Counted from the stretch's first letter, positions 31,537-43,392 are shown. The stretch: 64,000 bases of DNA from Microstegium vimineum (GCA_022036555.1 CM039129.1:30120553-30184552); one strand, 5' to 3'. Notes: generated by a model not told the origin, from the sequence alone. A program made the numbers and translations.

Positions 31537-33809
31537 TCACTCTGTGCTCCTGTGCCCTGACGAAGCCATGAGCACGGCGACAGCGGCGACGAACATGAAG
31601 AGCATGAAGCCGAGCAGGACGTAGGTCTTCCGCGACGACTTGCGGTACTCCCCGAAGAGCAGGACGCCCCAGAAGGTGCTGACGAGCGGCAGCGCCTGGA
31701 CGGCGTCGGCGGCGGCGTAGCCCGCAGCCTGGCCGCCCATGAACTGAAAGCCGTTGCCGAAGCCGCAGAGCAGGCCAGCCAGGAGCGCCCACTGCCGGCC
31801 GTCCCAGTCCCTGAGGTAGGCCCCGAAGGAGGACTTGGGAACGCCGGCCATGGGCCGGTAGAGGAACAGCAGGTTGAGGCCGACGCCGATGACGAAGCAC
31901 GAGATGGAGAAGTAGAAGAAGGCCGTGTACACCACCAGGTGCGGCACGCCGTCCTTGAGCGTGTGCCACTGGTCGTTGGTCGCCAGGTTGAATGCTGGCG
32001 AGAAGAGCGAGAAGCACACCCCCGCGAAGAAGACAATCCCCAGACCAATGAAGGTGTTTGAACCGAATACCTGGTACGCGAAGAATACAGTTGTCATCAA
32101 GATGTTCCACAGGCCACAGCGTTGTGGCGAGGATGTTCCAGTTTTGAAAAATTTGTTTGTTCAGAACAAATTGTTTACCTTGATTGATCGCCGTTCTTCG
32201 AGTTCAATGAGGTATTCTGCAGTCCCTGCCTCAGCTTTGTCAACTTGCTTGGTTCCAGAGGCTCCATTCTCCAAGTCTTTGGGAGCATCTGAAATTACAA
32301 TTTTTTTTCTTTAGATAATGAACATCTGAAACTAGATATAGAGTTACTAAAAGAATCTGCAACAAATCAACAGTAGAGGCAGCAGCGGTAGTTTTCACAC
32401 AAATTATTACAGCGCACCTTTGTCTAGGTCTTGTTTGCTTGGTTCCACAGTTCCACTTGCCCTGTAACGTTGCGTGAAAGAACAATCAGAGCACTCTTCT
32501 ATCTATAAATAAAAAGATGCAAATGGCCTAACATTCAGAGCTACTTAAAATTAGGAGGTAATTCAGTCACAGATATGGTGGACAGGTGGAGAATCTGAAT
32601 GATCAGATCCTTGTCCAAGAGCACAGAAGTGGAAGGAAAACAATATTGTACAATCTATAATTACCCAAGTTTGTTGGAATTTGTGGAGCCACTGAGTTTC
32701 TTCTCATTGTCAGCTGCATTGGAGGCATGGACAGCAGAGCCAAGGATGACAGCGACAAGGAAGCATGCCACACCAGTGAACAGAATCTCTGCCCTGTTGA
32801 TGCGGTTGTCCAGGAAGTAGTTCAGTGTCGTACCTGAAAAACACAGGGGAGCATAGTATGAACATTGAAAAATCAGGAATTCAAATAAGACTTTTCTGTG
32901 CAACACATTGACATTTCTGTTCCAAAGATGCTCCTTGATAGGCCAACTACATGCTGTTCTTCTATTTCAAAGCTGACAGTAACATTTCTTCAGCTGCATA
33001 AATAAATAAATACACACATATTGCCCTGACACAACACAAGGAGATTGCTTGCAAGTTACAATCAATAGGTCAATTTGCTCAAGAAACTTGTCCTGTCAGA
33101 CTACCACTGCATGATTTGCTTGCATCTCAAAACAAAATGTAGACATTCATGACCCACCTCCCCCTGTCAGCAAGCAAGATCCTTTTTCTAGATATTCCTA
33201 CACTCTGAAATCAATGCAAATTTCATTTATGGAGAAAAAAGAAGAAGCAAATTTCCATAATCATTGAGGTCCCTCCCATTCCATGTGATCCCATGTGATT
33301 AATCACGATGGTGACATGATGAAAATCGGAGAATGAGCTGTGTCTTAATAATCATAACCCAAACCCAAACCCCACTGAGCTGAGCTTAGCTTAGACAGAG
33401 AAGCGATGGAGACCTCCAATAACAATAACATACCAATGACCACCACCATGCTGGAGCTGATGACCTCAGTGACAGAGAGCCCCACGTACGCCCACGCGTA
33501 CTGGGTGGAGAGGTTCCCGACGCTGAGCACGACGCCGCCAGCCATGGCGAAGAGCACCGACGGCCAGTTGTCCTGGCTGAGCTGCGTGAAGAAGTTGGGC
33601 ATGCCGCGCTTGCTATCCCCGAGCTGGCCGAAGGTGAGCGCGATGAGCACGGCGGCAAGGAGGTTGGTGATGGAGTAGTCCAGGTACGTGTGCTGCGGCA
33701 GCCGGCCCCGGCGCTCCAGCAGGGTGAGCACCGCTGGCCAGGTGCCGAGGAACAGGAGCGACGCCAGCATCAGCGCGATGGCGCCGCCCTTGTCCTCGAT
33801 CACGAACAT
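31537..33809 (-). CDS. UPS: Ureide permease (five coding exons, 410 aa)
   Basis: Coding exons on the minus strand are 33809-33434, 32833-32665, 32461-32418, 32288-32179 and 32070-31537, all with GT-AG introns and consistent phases. The N-terminal FVIEDKGGAIALMLASLLFLG and ERRGRLPQHTYLDY blocks are hallmarks of plant UPS proteins. So are AYVGLSVTEVI, NYFLDNRINRAEILF, the hydrophilic central loop (about residues 182-233, exons 3-4), FSLFSPAFNLATNDQWH and GGQAAGYAAADAVQALPLV. Family members are ten-helix plasma-membrane transporters that import allantoin, uracil and related oxo-heterocycles with protons. Length is close to Arabidopsis UPS1 (390 aa). The ATG at 33809 begins the conserved N terminus; the upstream in-frame extension is intron. 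No break is seen. Confidence 0.95.
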
Positions 33810-35345
33810 GCTGAGGTTATTGGGGCTGGCTCTGGCTCTGATGGAGGACAGCAGTAGAAGGCCTTCTTCTTCTTGGAGCACCTGCAGCAGGCAATAAGTG
33901 AAACTGAAACTGAAGATGCAGCTCTTGCTTCTCAGGCTTGTTTGGATGGAAGCCTGGAGCATTTGCCTGGCAAAAAGTGTTGCCTGGATGTTGCCTGGAA
34001 ATTCGATGGAATCTGTCTGGCGGGGCAAGTTAGAAGTTGATTCGTTTGGTTGGAAGTCTGTGCCTGGAAAAGCTAATGGAAGGTATATACCATATTTAAA
34101 GGGTATTAAAAGATATAATATAATATTTGAAACATACATGGTTACCATTATATAATATATAAAAAATAAAACAAATAAATAATTAAATAAAATCATCCAT
34201 ATATTTTCTCAATTTTAATAATAATATTAGAAATTACAAACAAAGTTAATATATTTCATAGCTATTTAAAAAATGTCACAAGGAAAGAACGTATGAGAAA
34301 GAAAGATAATTATATACACACGGACTATCTAATTATAACGTCAACATGATTAGTCGTAGGAAAAAAGATAGAAAGTATATACTATACACACAGACTATGC
34401 TAATGATAACGTTAGCATGATCAGTCGTAGGGAGAAAAGGATAGAAAGTATATACTATACAAAATAGTTTTTACACTGTACAATACCTTGTTCGTGGAAA
34501 AAAGAAATACTAATGGCAAACATAATTTACTCTGGTAATTAATACACATTGTTTTATGAACTTAGTTAAGTGATCATTAGTAATAAAAATAATTTAATAT
34601 CTAATATCTATATGTATTTTTAAACTGCATAGTACTCCTGTCCATGGAAAAATAAATGAAGGAAAACTGTTTTTTTCTAATGCAAGTATTGTTTTTTGGA
34701 CTTAATTACGTGTCCATTAGCAACAAAAAATAGTTGAACATGTGATTAGTCCAGGCAAACCGAGTTGCCTGAGCCAGGCTATCGATTTTCAACGCCTGGG
34801 GGATCCTGTCCTTGCCTGAGCCAGGAAGGTCTCCAGGGCTTCATCCAAATGATGCGCAGGCAGGGTCCAGGCAAGCTCTCGCCCAGGCAGCTCATGCTCA
34901 GGTACGCATCCAAACACGCCCACTGTATTTTGCTAAAACTGAAACTGAAGATTCGAATGTTGTTGTACCAATTTTGGGTTGTATTTTCAGTTATTATATA
35001 AATGATACATCCTAAATCTACATTTCTTCTTGTTCTGAGAAGAAGGTGCTAGACAAACACCAGGAAGATACAAAATGGATTGGCACAGAAAATCCATTGG
35101 GGAAAAAAAGGCACCACCAAACATGATGAACAAGAAAGTACCCCTCCAGCTACTGTCCCCAGGGAAGAGATTCAGATTCAGATTTAGATTCTTGAGAGCA
35201 GGGGCAGGGGAAGGGGAGAAGATCCACCCAATATCTCAACCAAGAACTAATTGGAGAAAGGAAGCATGCCCATGGACAAGGTGAAGAAGAAGAACAAGAA
35301 CAAGAGCAGGAAGAAAGTACCTTGTGGCAACTGAGCAGAGAAGAC
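33810..35345 (-). other. 5' UTR and 5' UTR intron of the ureide permease gene
   Basis: An acceptor CTGCAG at 33882-33887 defines a UTR exon 33881-33810 directly before the ATG. A CAAG|GTACTT donor at 35320-35319 lies a short distance below a TATA box at 35374-35380, giving a first exon of about 25 bases and an intron of 1.4 kb. A second possible first exon ends at a CAG|GTATCT donor near 36176. This is inferred from splice signals only. Confidence 0.5.
33935..34920. mobile_element. Inverted-repeat DNA transposon inside the permease 5' UTR intron
   Basis: 986 bp with ends GGCTTGTTTGGATGG and CATCCAAACACGCC, inverted with one mismatch in the outer 14 bases and imperfectly over about 40. Both subterminal parts are full of GCCTGG/CCAGGC words. 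The middle is AT-rich and has two tandemly repeated segments (about 34305-34460 and 34490-34730). No transposase. A 17-base direct repeat (AAACTGAAACTGAAGAT) lies at 33901-33917 and 34936-34952, not adjacent to the ends, so I could not define the target duplication or superfamily. Confidence 0.65.
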
Positions 35346-35373
35346 GCACATGCGAGAACACGATCCATGGCCG

Positions 35374-35380
35374 TTTTATA
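35374..35380 (-). promoter_or_regulatory. Candidate TATA box of the ureide permease gene
   Basis: TATAAAA on the minus strand in a CTGCTATAAAACGG context, about 30 bases above the proposed start of the first UTR exon. Confidence 0.5.
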
Positions 35381-36596
35381 GCAGCAGCGACTGACTGCCA
35401 AGCCCTGCCAGGCCACTGACCGTAAAGTCCAACTTGCTCTGCATCAGTTTGACTGGCGCCGCAAACGTGACTTTGCGGCGTCTATCTCCTTGAGATTCAT
35501 TCACTAATGGCGTTGGAGCTTTATGGGGAGTGGGAAAGGAGAAGGAGGAGAGACCAAGAAATCGACAAGGGAAATAATTGGGCCGGTGACAGTGACCTTC
35601 CGGTCTTTTGCCTCCAAGCAATACTAATACTAACCAGCAAAGAGAAATACTCCTACGTAGAGAGAAATATCTCTTGTTCATTGCACGCTCCACGATTTTC
35701 TCAGCATTTTTCTCTTCGTTTTTTTTCGTTGGATTTTCCCCTCCATCCAATCAGGCAGCAGAGCAGGCATGGAATAAAAGGGTACTATTGAATTGATCAG
35801 ACACACAAAAGAAAAGCAAAAAGGTAGTGGATTTAGTGCAGCGTGTACTCATCACTGATAGTCATAGAGATACTCTGCACAAGATCGATCATGTCGCTTT
35901 CAGTGATATCATCATCGATCCAAGAACAAACAAAATGCATGTGTGGATGTGATCCCATTCCCAGCCCAACACAAAGACGGTTTCGTTGACCAGTGCCCTC
36001 CTTCCCACAAGAACGAGATAGTAGATTAGAAATCCGATGGGTTCATTTGTTTGCCCTTCATTTTATTTCATTCTGACAAAATTGAGAACAAAATGGAGCA
36101 CCATGGCATCGATCCATCCAAGAAATGATGATCTCAGTTCATACAGTAAATAAACGAGACAAGGGAGAAAGATACCTGAGAGAGACAGGACGCACAGGAG
36201 ACGACGACGACGACGAACAGCGAGGAGTTCGTCTCTGCTAATCCTTGAGAGAAGCGCACAAGAACTAATAACTGACGTTTCCCCCCTCTCTCTGCTGCTG
36301 CTATTGAAGCTGATCCATGGGGGTATAAATATCTCTGCAGGTGCTATTAGTATACTCTATGGTTATGTATGTATAGCGATGGTTTCGTTGAAGGCAGTTC
36401 TGAGTTGTCTAAAGATTCTCGGAGGTGACTTGCTTTAGAATTATATAATAACGAATACTCTGTATAGTGTGCATTATCCTTTGACTCCGGATCTGGAGAG
36501 CGGTTGGACAGATTCCACGTTCCTGGCCGATCAACCAGGAAGATTCCCGCGCCGTTCGGCTTCGTTTGTTTGGTCGTCTCCTGCTGACGAAAGAAC
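35381..36596. other. Upstream region of the ureide permease gene
   Basis: No coding gene. A CT-rich stretch with a good minus-strand splice donor (CTCTCAG|GTATCT, near 36176) could be an alternative first exon of the permease. A TATTTATA word lies about 150 bases upstream of it at 36326-36333. Confidence 0.4.
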
Positions 36597-36599
36597 TTA

Positions 36600-36960
36600 G
36601 AGCATCTCCAACCTGATAAATATAAATAGCTAAATTACATAGTCCTAACTAAATTCTTTTGTAAAATATAAAAGTTTTAAAAAAAACAAACAGAAGACGA
36701 CATGACGAAAGAATTTTTATAAATAGCTCTTTTATAAAATATAAAAGTTCTAAAAACGAAGAGTTTTCCAATATACTTGCTATTTCTAATCACAAGATGG
36801 CAAATCAGGTTCGCTTGCTATTTATGACTAACGAGATTTCAGGAATAACATACTTGCTATTATACAAAACCAAATAGAAGATCTGTTGGAGTTCAATTTT
36901 CTCTGTAAAAATCTAAATATATAATACAAAACAAGGATAATATATCTCTTGGAGATGCTC
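36600..36960. mobile_element. Tourist-type MITE (PIF/Harbinger)
   Basis: 361 bp with ends GAGCATCTCCAA and TTGGAGATGCTC, flanked by TTA on both sides (36597-36599 and 36961-36963). The TTA duplication and terminal sequence are typical of Tourist-like elements. AT-rich and non-coding. Confidence 0.85.
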
Positions 36961-36963
36961 TTA

Positions 36964-37965
36964 GCCCTTTTATTTACTTTTTTTTTCTCAAGTGCAAAAA
37001 GATCTCCCACGCTAGTTGTTGGATGCATTAGAGCTTATTAGGAACCATTTCTACAATTCAGTTTTGCCTTAAAAAAATTAACCCTATATAATTGTATTTA
37101 TTTTATGGGTGGTCCACATAAAAGAATTGTTCCCTAAAAATTGATCTTTAGAGGTGTTTTTTTATGTCTACTGTCTCTAAAAATGGTTGATTAGTAGGAT
37201 CCAAATTTCATTAGAAATTTATTTCAGAACCGTCTCACTGAGTCACCGGCCCTTAGAAATAGATGCCGAATAACAAAGTTTAGGTAACTGTTAGAATAGA
37301 AATCCTTTTCATGACCAAGGCGCCTATAGATATCTGACGACACCTAAAACTTTATAGTCAACAACTTTTATATTTGAGATCATTTATTTAGGTGCCCATA
37401 TGTACATTTTAAGTTCTTACATTTTGAAATCCAAAGACATATCCTGTATATCTAAAAATTTGAACTTGATTGTTTCATTTAAAATCATTTAGGCGCCAAA
37501 ACATTAATACAAGATTTGTAGAAATCAACACAAAAATGTGTCATTCTATACTTTGTCACAAGTGATTGCCTTGCGTGGTGGTTAAATGCACTTTTTCAAA
37601 AAAAAAAAACTATGAATCGAACTTTGCAATAGCTGCTACATATGGGCGATGAAACAAGTTATTTAAAATCGAACTTTGGGCACACGAACGTTATTTTTTT
37701 TATATAATTTGAAGATCTAAAAAATATTGTGTGAGTTGGTTGACTTACTCAGCCGTCTCTTAAAATCAATTTTTTAGGATTGGTTGACTTAATAAAACCA
37801 CTTCTGAAAATTCATCTCTAGAGGGTGTCTTAAAAGCATTTCAAAAAATGTCTCTTTTCCGTAATCGATGGCATACTAGCGGCCCTAAAACAGATTTTAC
37901 TATTTTAAAAAATTAGTTATGTGGTAATGATACATGTATGTGAGCATATACAAAAGACTTCAGCT
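36964..37965. other. AT-rich spacer
   Basis: No gene or complete element recognised. Words such as TGACTTA/TTAAGTCA and CTTAAAA recur loosely, suggesting an old degraded transposon. Confidence 0.4.
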
Positions 37966-37974
37966 AAATACATG

Positions 37975-38991
37975 GAGAAATTTCGATATTTGACATCCAA
38001 TTCGTTTGACACCAGAGCTGTGAATTGTTTCGATTCAAAGGATTTTCATGATTTCATCTCTTTTTTTATTTTCCTTTAATCTTTTTCATCTCTCCCCGGC
38101 ACTTAAAAAGATCAAACTACCCCTTGTACGCTGGTTCTTGGTGCCGTCCATGTCGTTGCCGCATCGCAAGCTCGGGCAGGGTCCATGTCCGCTCCTATGC
38201 CGCCACTCCGTCACCGACGAGACCCTCCACTCCTCCGCTGCCCTCTTCCTCCCCTCCCCGACTATCCTCTGTCTCCCGATGGGCTGCTGTAAAGCTGCAG
38301 CAGCCAAGCCCGTGATAGCTGGCGGAGCAAGCAGCAAGCAGGAGAAGCTGACTGTAGCAGTGGAGATCTCTGGCAGCATCTGTCAACCGCTGTGTCCGTC
38401 CTTGTAGCCCAGCTCCGCCACGGCGTCTTCCCAGAGCAAGGACGAAGACGACGCGGCCGAAGGCGCTGGATCCTTGCTGTTACTGAGCCCGACGGGCGGC
38501 GGAGGGTGGTACGGGAGAGGAGACGAAGGGCGGTGGACGGACGGAGGAGGCCCCTCGGAAGCAGAGGGGCACCCGGTCGTGCTGATGGGAGGCAGACGGC
38601 TCGCCGGCCGTACATCCGTCTCGCTCGCGAGACACCGAGACACGCATCTCATTTGAGGAGTCGGAACAGCAGAAGGGTACTTCGGTCCTTTTAGGTGGTC
38701 GAGAGAGGTGAAAACATTACAGGAAAAATCCGGCCGTACATCCGTCTCGCTCGCGAGACACCGAGACACGCATCTCATTTGAGGAGTCGGAACAACAGAA
38801 GGGTACTTCGGTCCTTTTAGGTGGTCAAGAGAGGTGAAAACATTACAGGAAAAATGAAAACAAGAGAAAATAGGTGAAATCCCTTGAATTAAAACAATTT
38901 GCAGCTCTGATGTCAAATTTTGAAAGACAAACGAATTGAATGTCAAATGTTGCGAGGCGAACGAATTGGATGTCAAATATCGAAATTTCTC
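37975..38991. mobile_element. Mutator-like element with GC-rich interior (possible Pack-MULE)
   Basis: 1,017 bp. The end GAGAAATTTCGATATTTGAC is repeated inverted at the right end, with exact pairing over about 30 bases, and flanked by AAATACATG (37966-37974) and AAATACATA (38992-39000), a 9-bp duplication with one mismatch. The interior 38110-38650 is GC-rich and gene-like in composition, unlike the AT-rich surroundings, which suggests captured gene sequence. I cannot identify the donor and no frame looks conserved. It contains the 126-bp tandem duplication listed next. Confidence 0.8.
38605..38856. repeat. 126-bp tandem duplication inside the Mutator-like element
   Basis: 38605-38730 is repeated at 38731-38856 with very few differences, starting CGGCCGTACATCCGTCTCGC in both. 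The near identity indicates recent duplication. Confidence 0.9.
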
Positions 38992-39000
38992 AAATACATA

Positions 39001-39451
39001 AGAGCTAGTGCCTCTACCTGAGATACCATGCGACAAAGAGGTGAATTATCATAGTGAAGAATGATGGAGGAAAGCATATCTCAAGTGGTGACAATGACTC
39101 AATGGTGAAAAGTTGTTAGATCACACAGTTCACCATGATTCATCACCTTCTAAGAAATCTTGTTCAGTAGAAAAATTGTGTGATTACTATCTTTACTAAT
39201 ACCATGATGACTTGATGAGGAAATGACATCTACTGATATGCCCATGAAAGTTAAAAACAAGGTTAATGTCAGAATATTTTCAATATGTTTAGGGAATAAC
39301 TTGTGTATTCTTTGAACCTTGAAGAGAAATATTATGTGGCCAATATAACATGTGGATGCACCATGCTTCACACCCATCTTGGGGGATGCAAGATCATCAA
39401 AGCACAATACTTTGGTTAGTTAGCAGCCTCACAATACTTTATTGGGAAGAC
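39001..39451. other. Spacer between the Mutator-like element and element C
   Basis: No gene or repeat recognised. Confidence 0.5.
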
Positions 39452-39919
39452 TGAAAGACCTTGTTTGGTTTTGGTCAATTGATGAAACCTATGGACTAAC
39501 CCTTGAACTAAGTGTATGATCAAGATAGGATGGTTCACCTTGGTACATGAAGCTAGATGGATGATCATGATGAATCAAGTGCTCCATGGAGTAAGGAAAA
39601 GAAGAAAGAGAAAACCAAAAATGGGCTCAAGGCAAAGGTATATCTATAGGGCCATTTTTGGTTTAGTGATCAAGACACTATAGAGAGTGTGATCACTTTT
39701 AGGATTGATAGCCGTACTATTAAGAAGGGAAAACTCGTTTCGATTGCGGTTATCATGTGCCACTAGGTTTGCATTGCATTCACATAAAATGAACCTAAGT
39801 GACACAACTAAAATAAATCCAAGAAATATATTGTAAAAAGCTAACACAGGTGAACAAGAGATGAATCACAAGGTGTTAGCACATGGAAGCTTGGAGAAGA
39901 AGCAGAGGCTCGGTTTGAC

Positions 39920-40360
39920 ACTCAGAAGGGCTCCGGACGTAGGGTCCGGACGCAGGCAAAAGGCCATTCGGACCATTGGTCATGCGATCGGAGGCATACC
40001 CTAGCCTCGGCCTCTCTGGACAGGAGGTCTGGACGCTGATGATGGTCCAGACGCAAGACTCCGGACGCAGGGTCCAGAGCTCTGCGCTCTCTGGACTCCT
40101 CTATTGTATTTATCCGGACGCTGAATGCGGCCCGGACGCAAGAGACCGGACGTGGGTCCGGAGCTGAGGAGCTCTATGGACCCTCTCTGGAATGGATCCG
40201 GACGCAAGGAAAAGCGGGTCCGGACGCTACTGTTGACAGGATCCGGAGGTGACACGCAGGCACAGAGAAGGGCGCCAACAGGCGAATTCAAACTGGCAGA
40301 GGGTCCGGACGCATGCGCGTTGGTCCGGACCCCCTGTGCTTCTTGCATCCGGATCGACGC
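39920..40360. repeat. GTCCGGACGC palindromic cluster in element C LTR
   Basis: More than ten words of the form GGTCCGGACGCA and CTCCGGACG, upstream of the TATA box. The core palindrome GTCCGGAC is shared with element D and related to the A/B words. Confidence 0.8.
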
Positions 40361-40407
40361 AGACAGTGGCAATGAAGGGGCAAAACAGCTAGTTGCTTGG
40401 TGGTGAC

Positions 40408-40416
40408 TATAAATAT
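40408..40416 (+). promoter_or_regulatory. TATA box of element C LTR
   Basis: TATAAATAT right after the palindromic cluster, the same relative place as in A, B and D. Confidence 0.6.
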
Positions 40417-41306
40417 GTTTTGGCCGACCTCTTGGGAACCCTCTTGCACCTCCCATTCATTTGACATAATTGTGCTTGCTTGAGATAGCCCCCAACTCAT
40501 CTCTCTTTGCCTCAATTGCACTCTTGTGAGAGTGAGTGAACCAAGTGCATTGATCATTGCATTGCATCTTAGTGACACTTGGTCATCGTCATCGCCGCGG
40601 GATTTCTTGTTATTCTTGGTGTTTGCCAACACCTAGACGGCTTGGCGATTGAGGAGAAACTTCAGAACGTGTTGGTGATTGTTCGTGGCAGGCTTCATCG
40701 ATTGTGAGAGGGCTTGTACCCACCTCGACGGAGAGCCAAAGGGTAACTCTAGTGGATTGCTCGTGTCTTTGAGTTACTCTCATTTGGGTGGTTTCTTGTG
40801 GCGCCCGGGTAGTGGGCTTGGCTTGTGAATTGACAATTAGTCACCGAAACACCATTTGAGTAGTCGACACAACGGGGACTGGCTTGGTGGCAACCAAGTG
40901 AACCTCGGGAGAAAAATCGATTGTCATCTTGTCTCCCGGCTATTCTTTGGTGTTCATATTGTGATTGGTTCATCCTATTGACATCCATACATCACAAGGC
41001 ATTGGTATAACAATCACCTCCTCTCTTGTATTTACCGTGTTCATATCTTGCTTAGTTAGCTATCTAGTTAGCTTGATTAGCTTAGCTTGTTAGTTGTTCT
41101 TGCTAGCTCAAGTTAAGTGCCTTAGATTCTTTCTATTGTTTGTTAGGCACTTAGCTAACTAAAATTGCATTAGATAGGTGGCTTTGCACCCCAAGTAGAG
41201 CTAGAGCAAAAAGCTTCACTTTAGTGTTATCTAACCACTTGCTCTAGTAATTTGTAGAATTTTATTAGGCTATTCACCCCCCTCTAGCCATCTAGGACCT
41301 TTCAAG

Positions 41307-41318
41307 TGGTATCGGAGC
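41307..41318 (+). other. Element C primer-binding site
   Basis: TGGTATCGGAGC two bases after the LTR, one mismatch to the initiator Met-tRNA complement. Confidence 0.85.
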
Positions 41319-41364
41319 CGTGGTCACCGCTATTATCAAGGCTTAACAACCTTCGGTGTTAGTG

Positions 41365-43392
41365 ATGGCTCAAATATCATTCAACCATGTGGGGAGAAAA
41401 CCGACAATGTTTGATGGCACCTCATTTGATTATTGGAAGAGGAAGATGAAGATGCATCTAGGCTCAATACATGAGAAGGTGTGGAGTGTGACCGAACATG
41501 ACTTTGTCATTCTTGATGAAGCCGTTCCCACACCTAGAGAGCAAGAGAACCGGCAATGCAACACCATGGCACTCAATTTCATCTACAATGGCATTGATTC
41601 CAAGGTGTTTGAACAAATCAAAGATCTTGAGAAAGCAAGTGAAGTGTGGAAGAGATTAGAAGATACTTATGAGGGCACTTCAACGGTAAAGAATGCCAAG
41701 CTATACATGCTCAAGGACAAGCTATCTCACTTCAAGATGAAGGATGATGAGTCCATCCTAGAGATGTTTCATAGGCTCCAAGTGATCATCAATGATCTCA
41801 AGAGCTTGGGTGAGAAGGTCAAAGATGAAGACTTCTCAAACCGCTTTCTTGGTTGTTTGCTCAAGAAATGCAAAACTTTGAGGCAAATAATTAGGAGAGA
41901 TGGTTTGTACAAGATCACTCCCAATGAAGTACTTGGTGAGATCAAGACCGAAGAGCAATACAATGAGGAAAGTGAAGAAGAAGAGGTCAAGGAAGATGAA
42001 AAGAAGAGCTTAACATTCAAGGCTTCTTCATCCAAGAGCAAGGGCAAAGCAAAGAAGCAAGAGTCAAGTGATGATGAAGAAGCTAGTGGTGATGATGATG
42101 ATGAGATGATGGCCCTCTTTGTGCGCAAGTTTGGCAAGTTCATGAAGAAGAAGGGCTATGGTGCTAGAAAGAGAAGAGATAACTTTAAGGGCAAAGAATA
42201 TGAGAAGAGATGCTACAAGTGCAAGAGCACCGGTCACATGATTGCGGATTGTCCCAATCATAGTGATGATGATGAGAAGAAGAAGAGCAAGCATGACAAT
42301 AAGGAGAAGAAACTATCTTTCACCAAGAAGAATAAGGGTGAATTTTATGTGGTGACTTGTGATGATAGTGATTCTTCCAATGATGACTCTAGTGATGATG
42401 AAAGGAAGAAGTCCAAGAAGAAGGTGTTGGCAAGCATTGCTATCAACAACAAACCATCCATCTTCGACACTCCATCATGCTTCATGGCTAAGCCAACTAA
42501 GGTACAATCTCATGATGATAGTGATAGTGATGATGATAGTAGTGATGATGAGGACGAGTACTCCAAGGAAGAACTAGTTGATATGATGAAGCAAACTTAT
42601 GAGTGCTTTGAGAAAAAGAGAAAGGAGTGCAAAGAATTGAACAAGAAGCTTAAGGCTCTTGAACAATCCTTTGATGTGCTCAATGGCTCTCATGAGAGGC
42701 TAATGGAAGCCCATGAGAAGCTTGAGAGGACTCACTACAAGCTTGAAAAGGCTCACTCCTCTCTCCTTGATCAAAGAAAGGATAAGGTTCTTGCATCATG
42801 CAATGTTGGAGTATCTTGTGATATTCTAGATGAATTATTTTTCACTCCTATCATTGTTGCCCCAACCGAAACACAATGTAGCACCTTCACTTGCACATCT
42901 ACTAGTGATAGCTCAAAGGATGATGCTACATTAGTGATTAAAAATGAAAAATTGAAAAATGATGTTAATGAACTCACTCATGCTTTGGGTAAGGCATATG
43001 GTGGAGATGTCCGCTTGCTAAAGTGCTTGGGTAGCCAAAGATTCTCTCATTACAAAGAGGGTTTGGGCTATACCCTCAAGAAGAGCAAGTCGGACTTTGT
43101 AACTCCAAAGCCTAGCTTTGTGAGAAGCAATGGTCGGTTTTGCAACAAATGCAAGCAAGTAGGGCATGTAGACCAATATTGCAAACTTAACATGAGCCAA
43201 ACTAAGTTTGCTAAAGCTACCTCTATGCACTTTGATTCTTGTTATATGCTTACCAAAAGTGCTAAAGGTATCATGGCTAAGTATGTTGGCACATCCATAG
43301 TTGGCCCAAAGAAGAAGGCTATTTGGTTGTCAAAATCTTTGGTCACTAACTTTGAAGGACCCAAACAAGTATGGGTACCTAAGAAGAACTAA
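41365..43392 (+). CDS. Element C Gag, intact 675 aa
   Basis: Start chosen at the ATG 41365 (MAQISFNHVG); the frame opens slightly upstream but without an ATG. The gag fold has FDYWKRKMKMHLGS and a LEDTYEGTSTVKNAKLYML block. Lysine/acidic linkers, a CCHC knuckle (CYKCKSTGHMIADC, about residue 285), acidic serine-rich runs, a coiled coil (about 410-475) and a second knuckle (CNKCKQVGHVDQYC, about 593) follow. It is open to the TAA at 43390. It is the structural protein of the particle and binds RNA. Confidence 0.92.
   Translation: MAQISFNHVGRKPTMFDGTSFDYWKRKMKMHLGSIHEKVWSVTEHDFVILDEAVPTPREQENRQCNTMALNFIYNGIDSKVFEQIKDLEKASEVWKRLEDTYEGTSTVKNAKLYMLKDKLSHFKMKDDESILEMFHRLQVIINDLKSLGEKVKDEDFSNRFLGCLLKKCKTLRQIIRRDGLYKITPNEVLGEIKTEEQYNEESEEEEVKEDEKKSLTFKASSSKSKGKAKKQESSDDEEASGDDDDEMMALFVRKFGKFMKKKGYGARKRRDNFKGKEYEKRCYKCKSTGHMIADCPNHSDDDEKKKSKHDNKEKKLSFTKKNKGEFYVVTCDDSDSSNDDSSDDERKKSKKKVLASIAINNKPSIFDTPSCFMAKPTKVQSHDDSDSDDDSSDDEDEYSKEELVDMMKQTYECFEKKRKECKELNKKLKALEQSFDVLNGSHERLMEAHEKLERTHYKLEKAHSSLLDQRKDKVLASCNVGVSCDILDELFFTPIIVAPTETQCSTFTCTSTSDSSKDDATLVIKNEKLKNDVNELTHALGKAYGGDVRLLKCLGSQRFSHYKEGLGYTLKKSKSDFVTPKPSFVRSNGRFCNKCKQVGHVDQYCKLNMSQTKFAKATSMHFDSCYMLTKSAKGIMAKYVGTSIVGPKKKAIWLSKSLVTNFEGPKQVWVPKKN

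Larger units (their letters stand above)
39452..41304 (+). repeat. Element C 5' LTR
   Basis: Begins TGAAAGACC and ends GGACCTTTCA just before the primer-binding site. The TGAAAG/CTTTCA termini are inverted. The start is inferred, since no 3' LTR is available to compare. It contains a palindromic cluster and a TATA box. Confidence 0.7.

Noticed and set aside
31281..32110. Long frames (about 255 codons) overlapping the last permease exon
   Set aside because: Shadow frames of the GC-rich UPS exon; the true frame carries the conserved permease motifs.
33901..34952. The 17-base direct repeat as target duplication of the intron element
   Set aside because: The copies lie 17 and 15 bases away from the terminal repeats and consist of a simple ACTGAA repeat, so they may be pre-existing.
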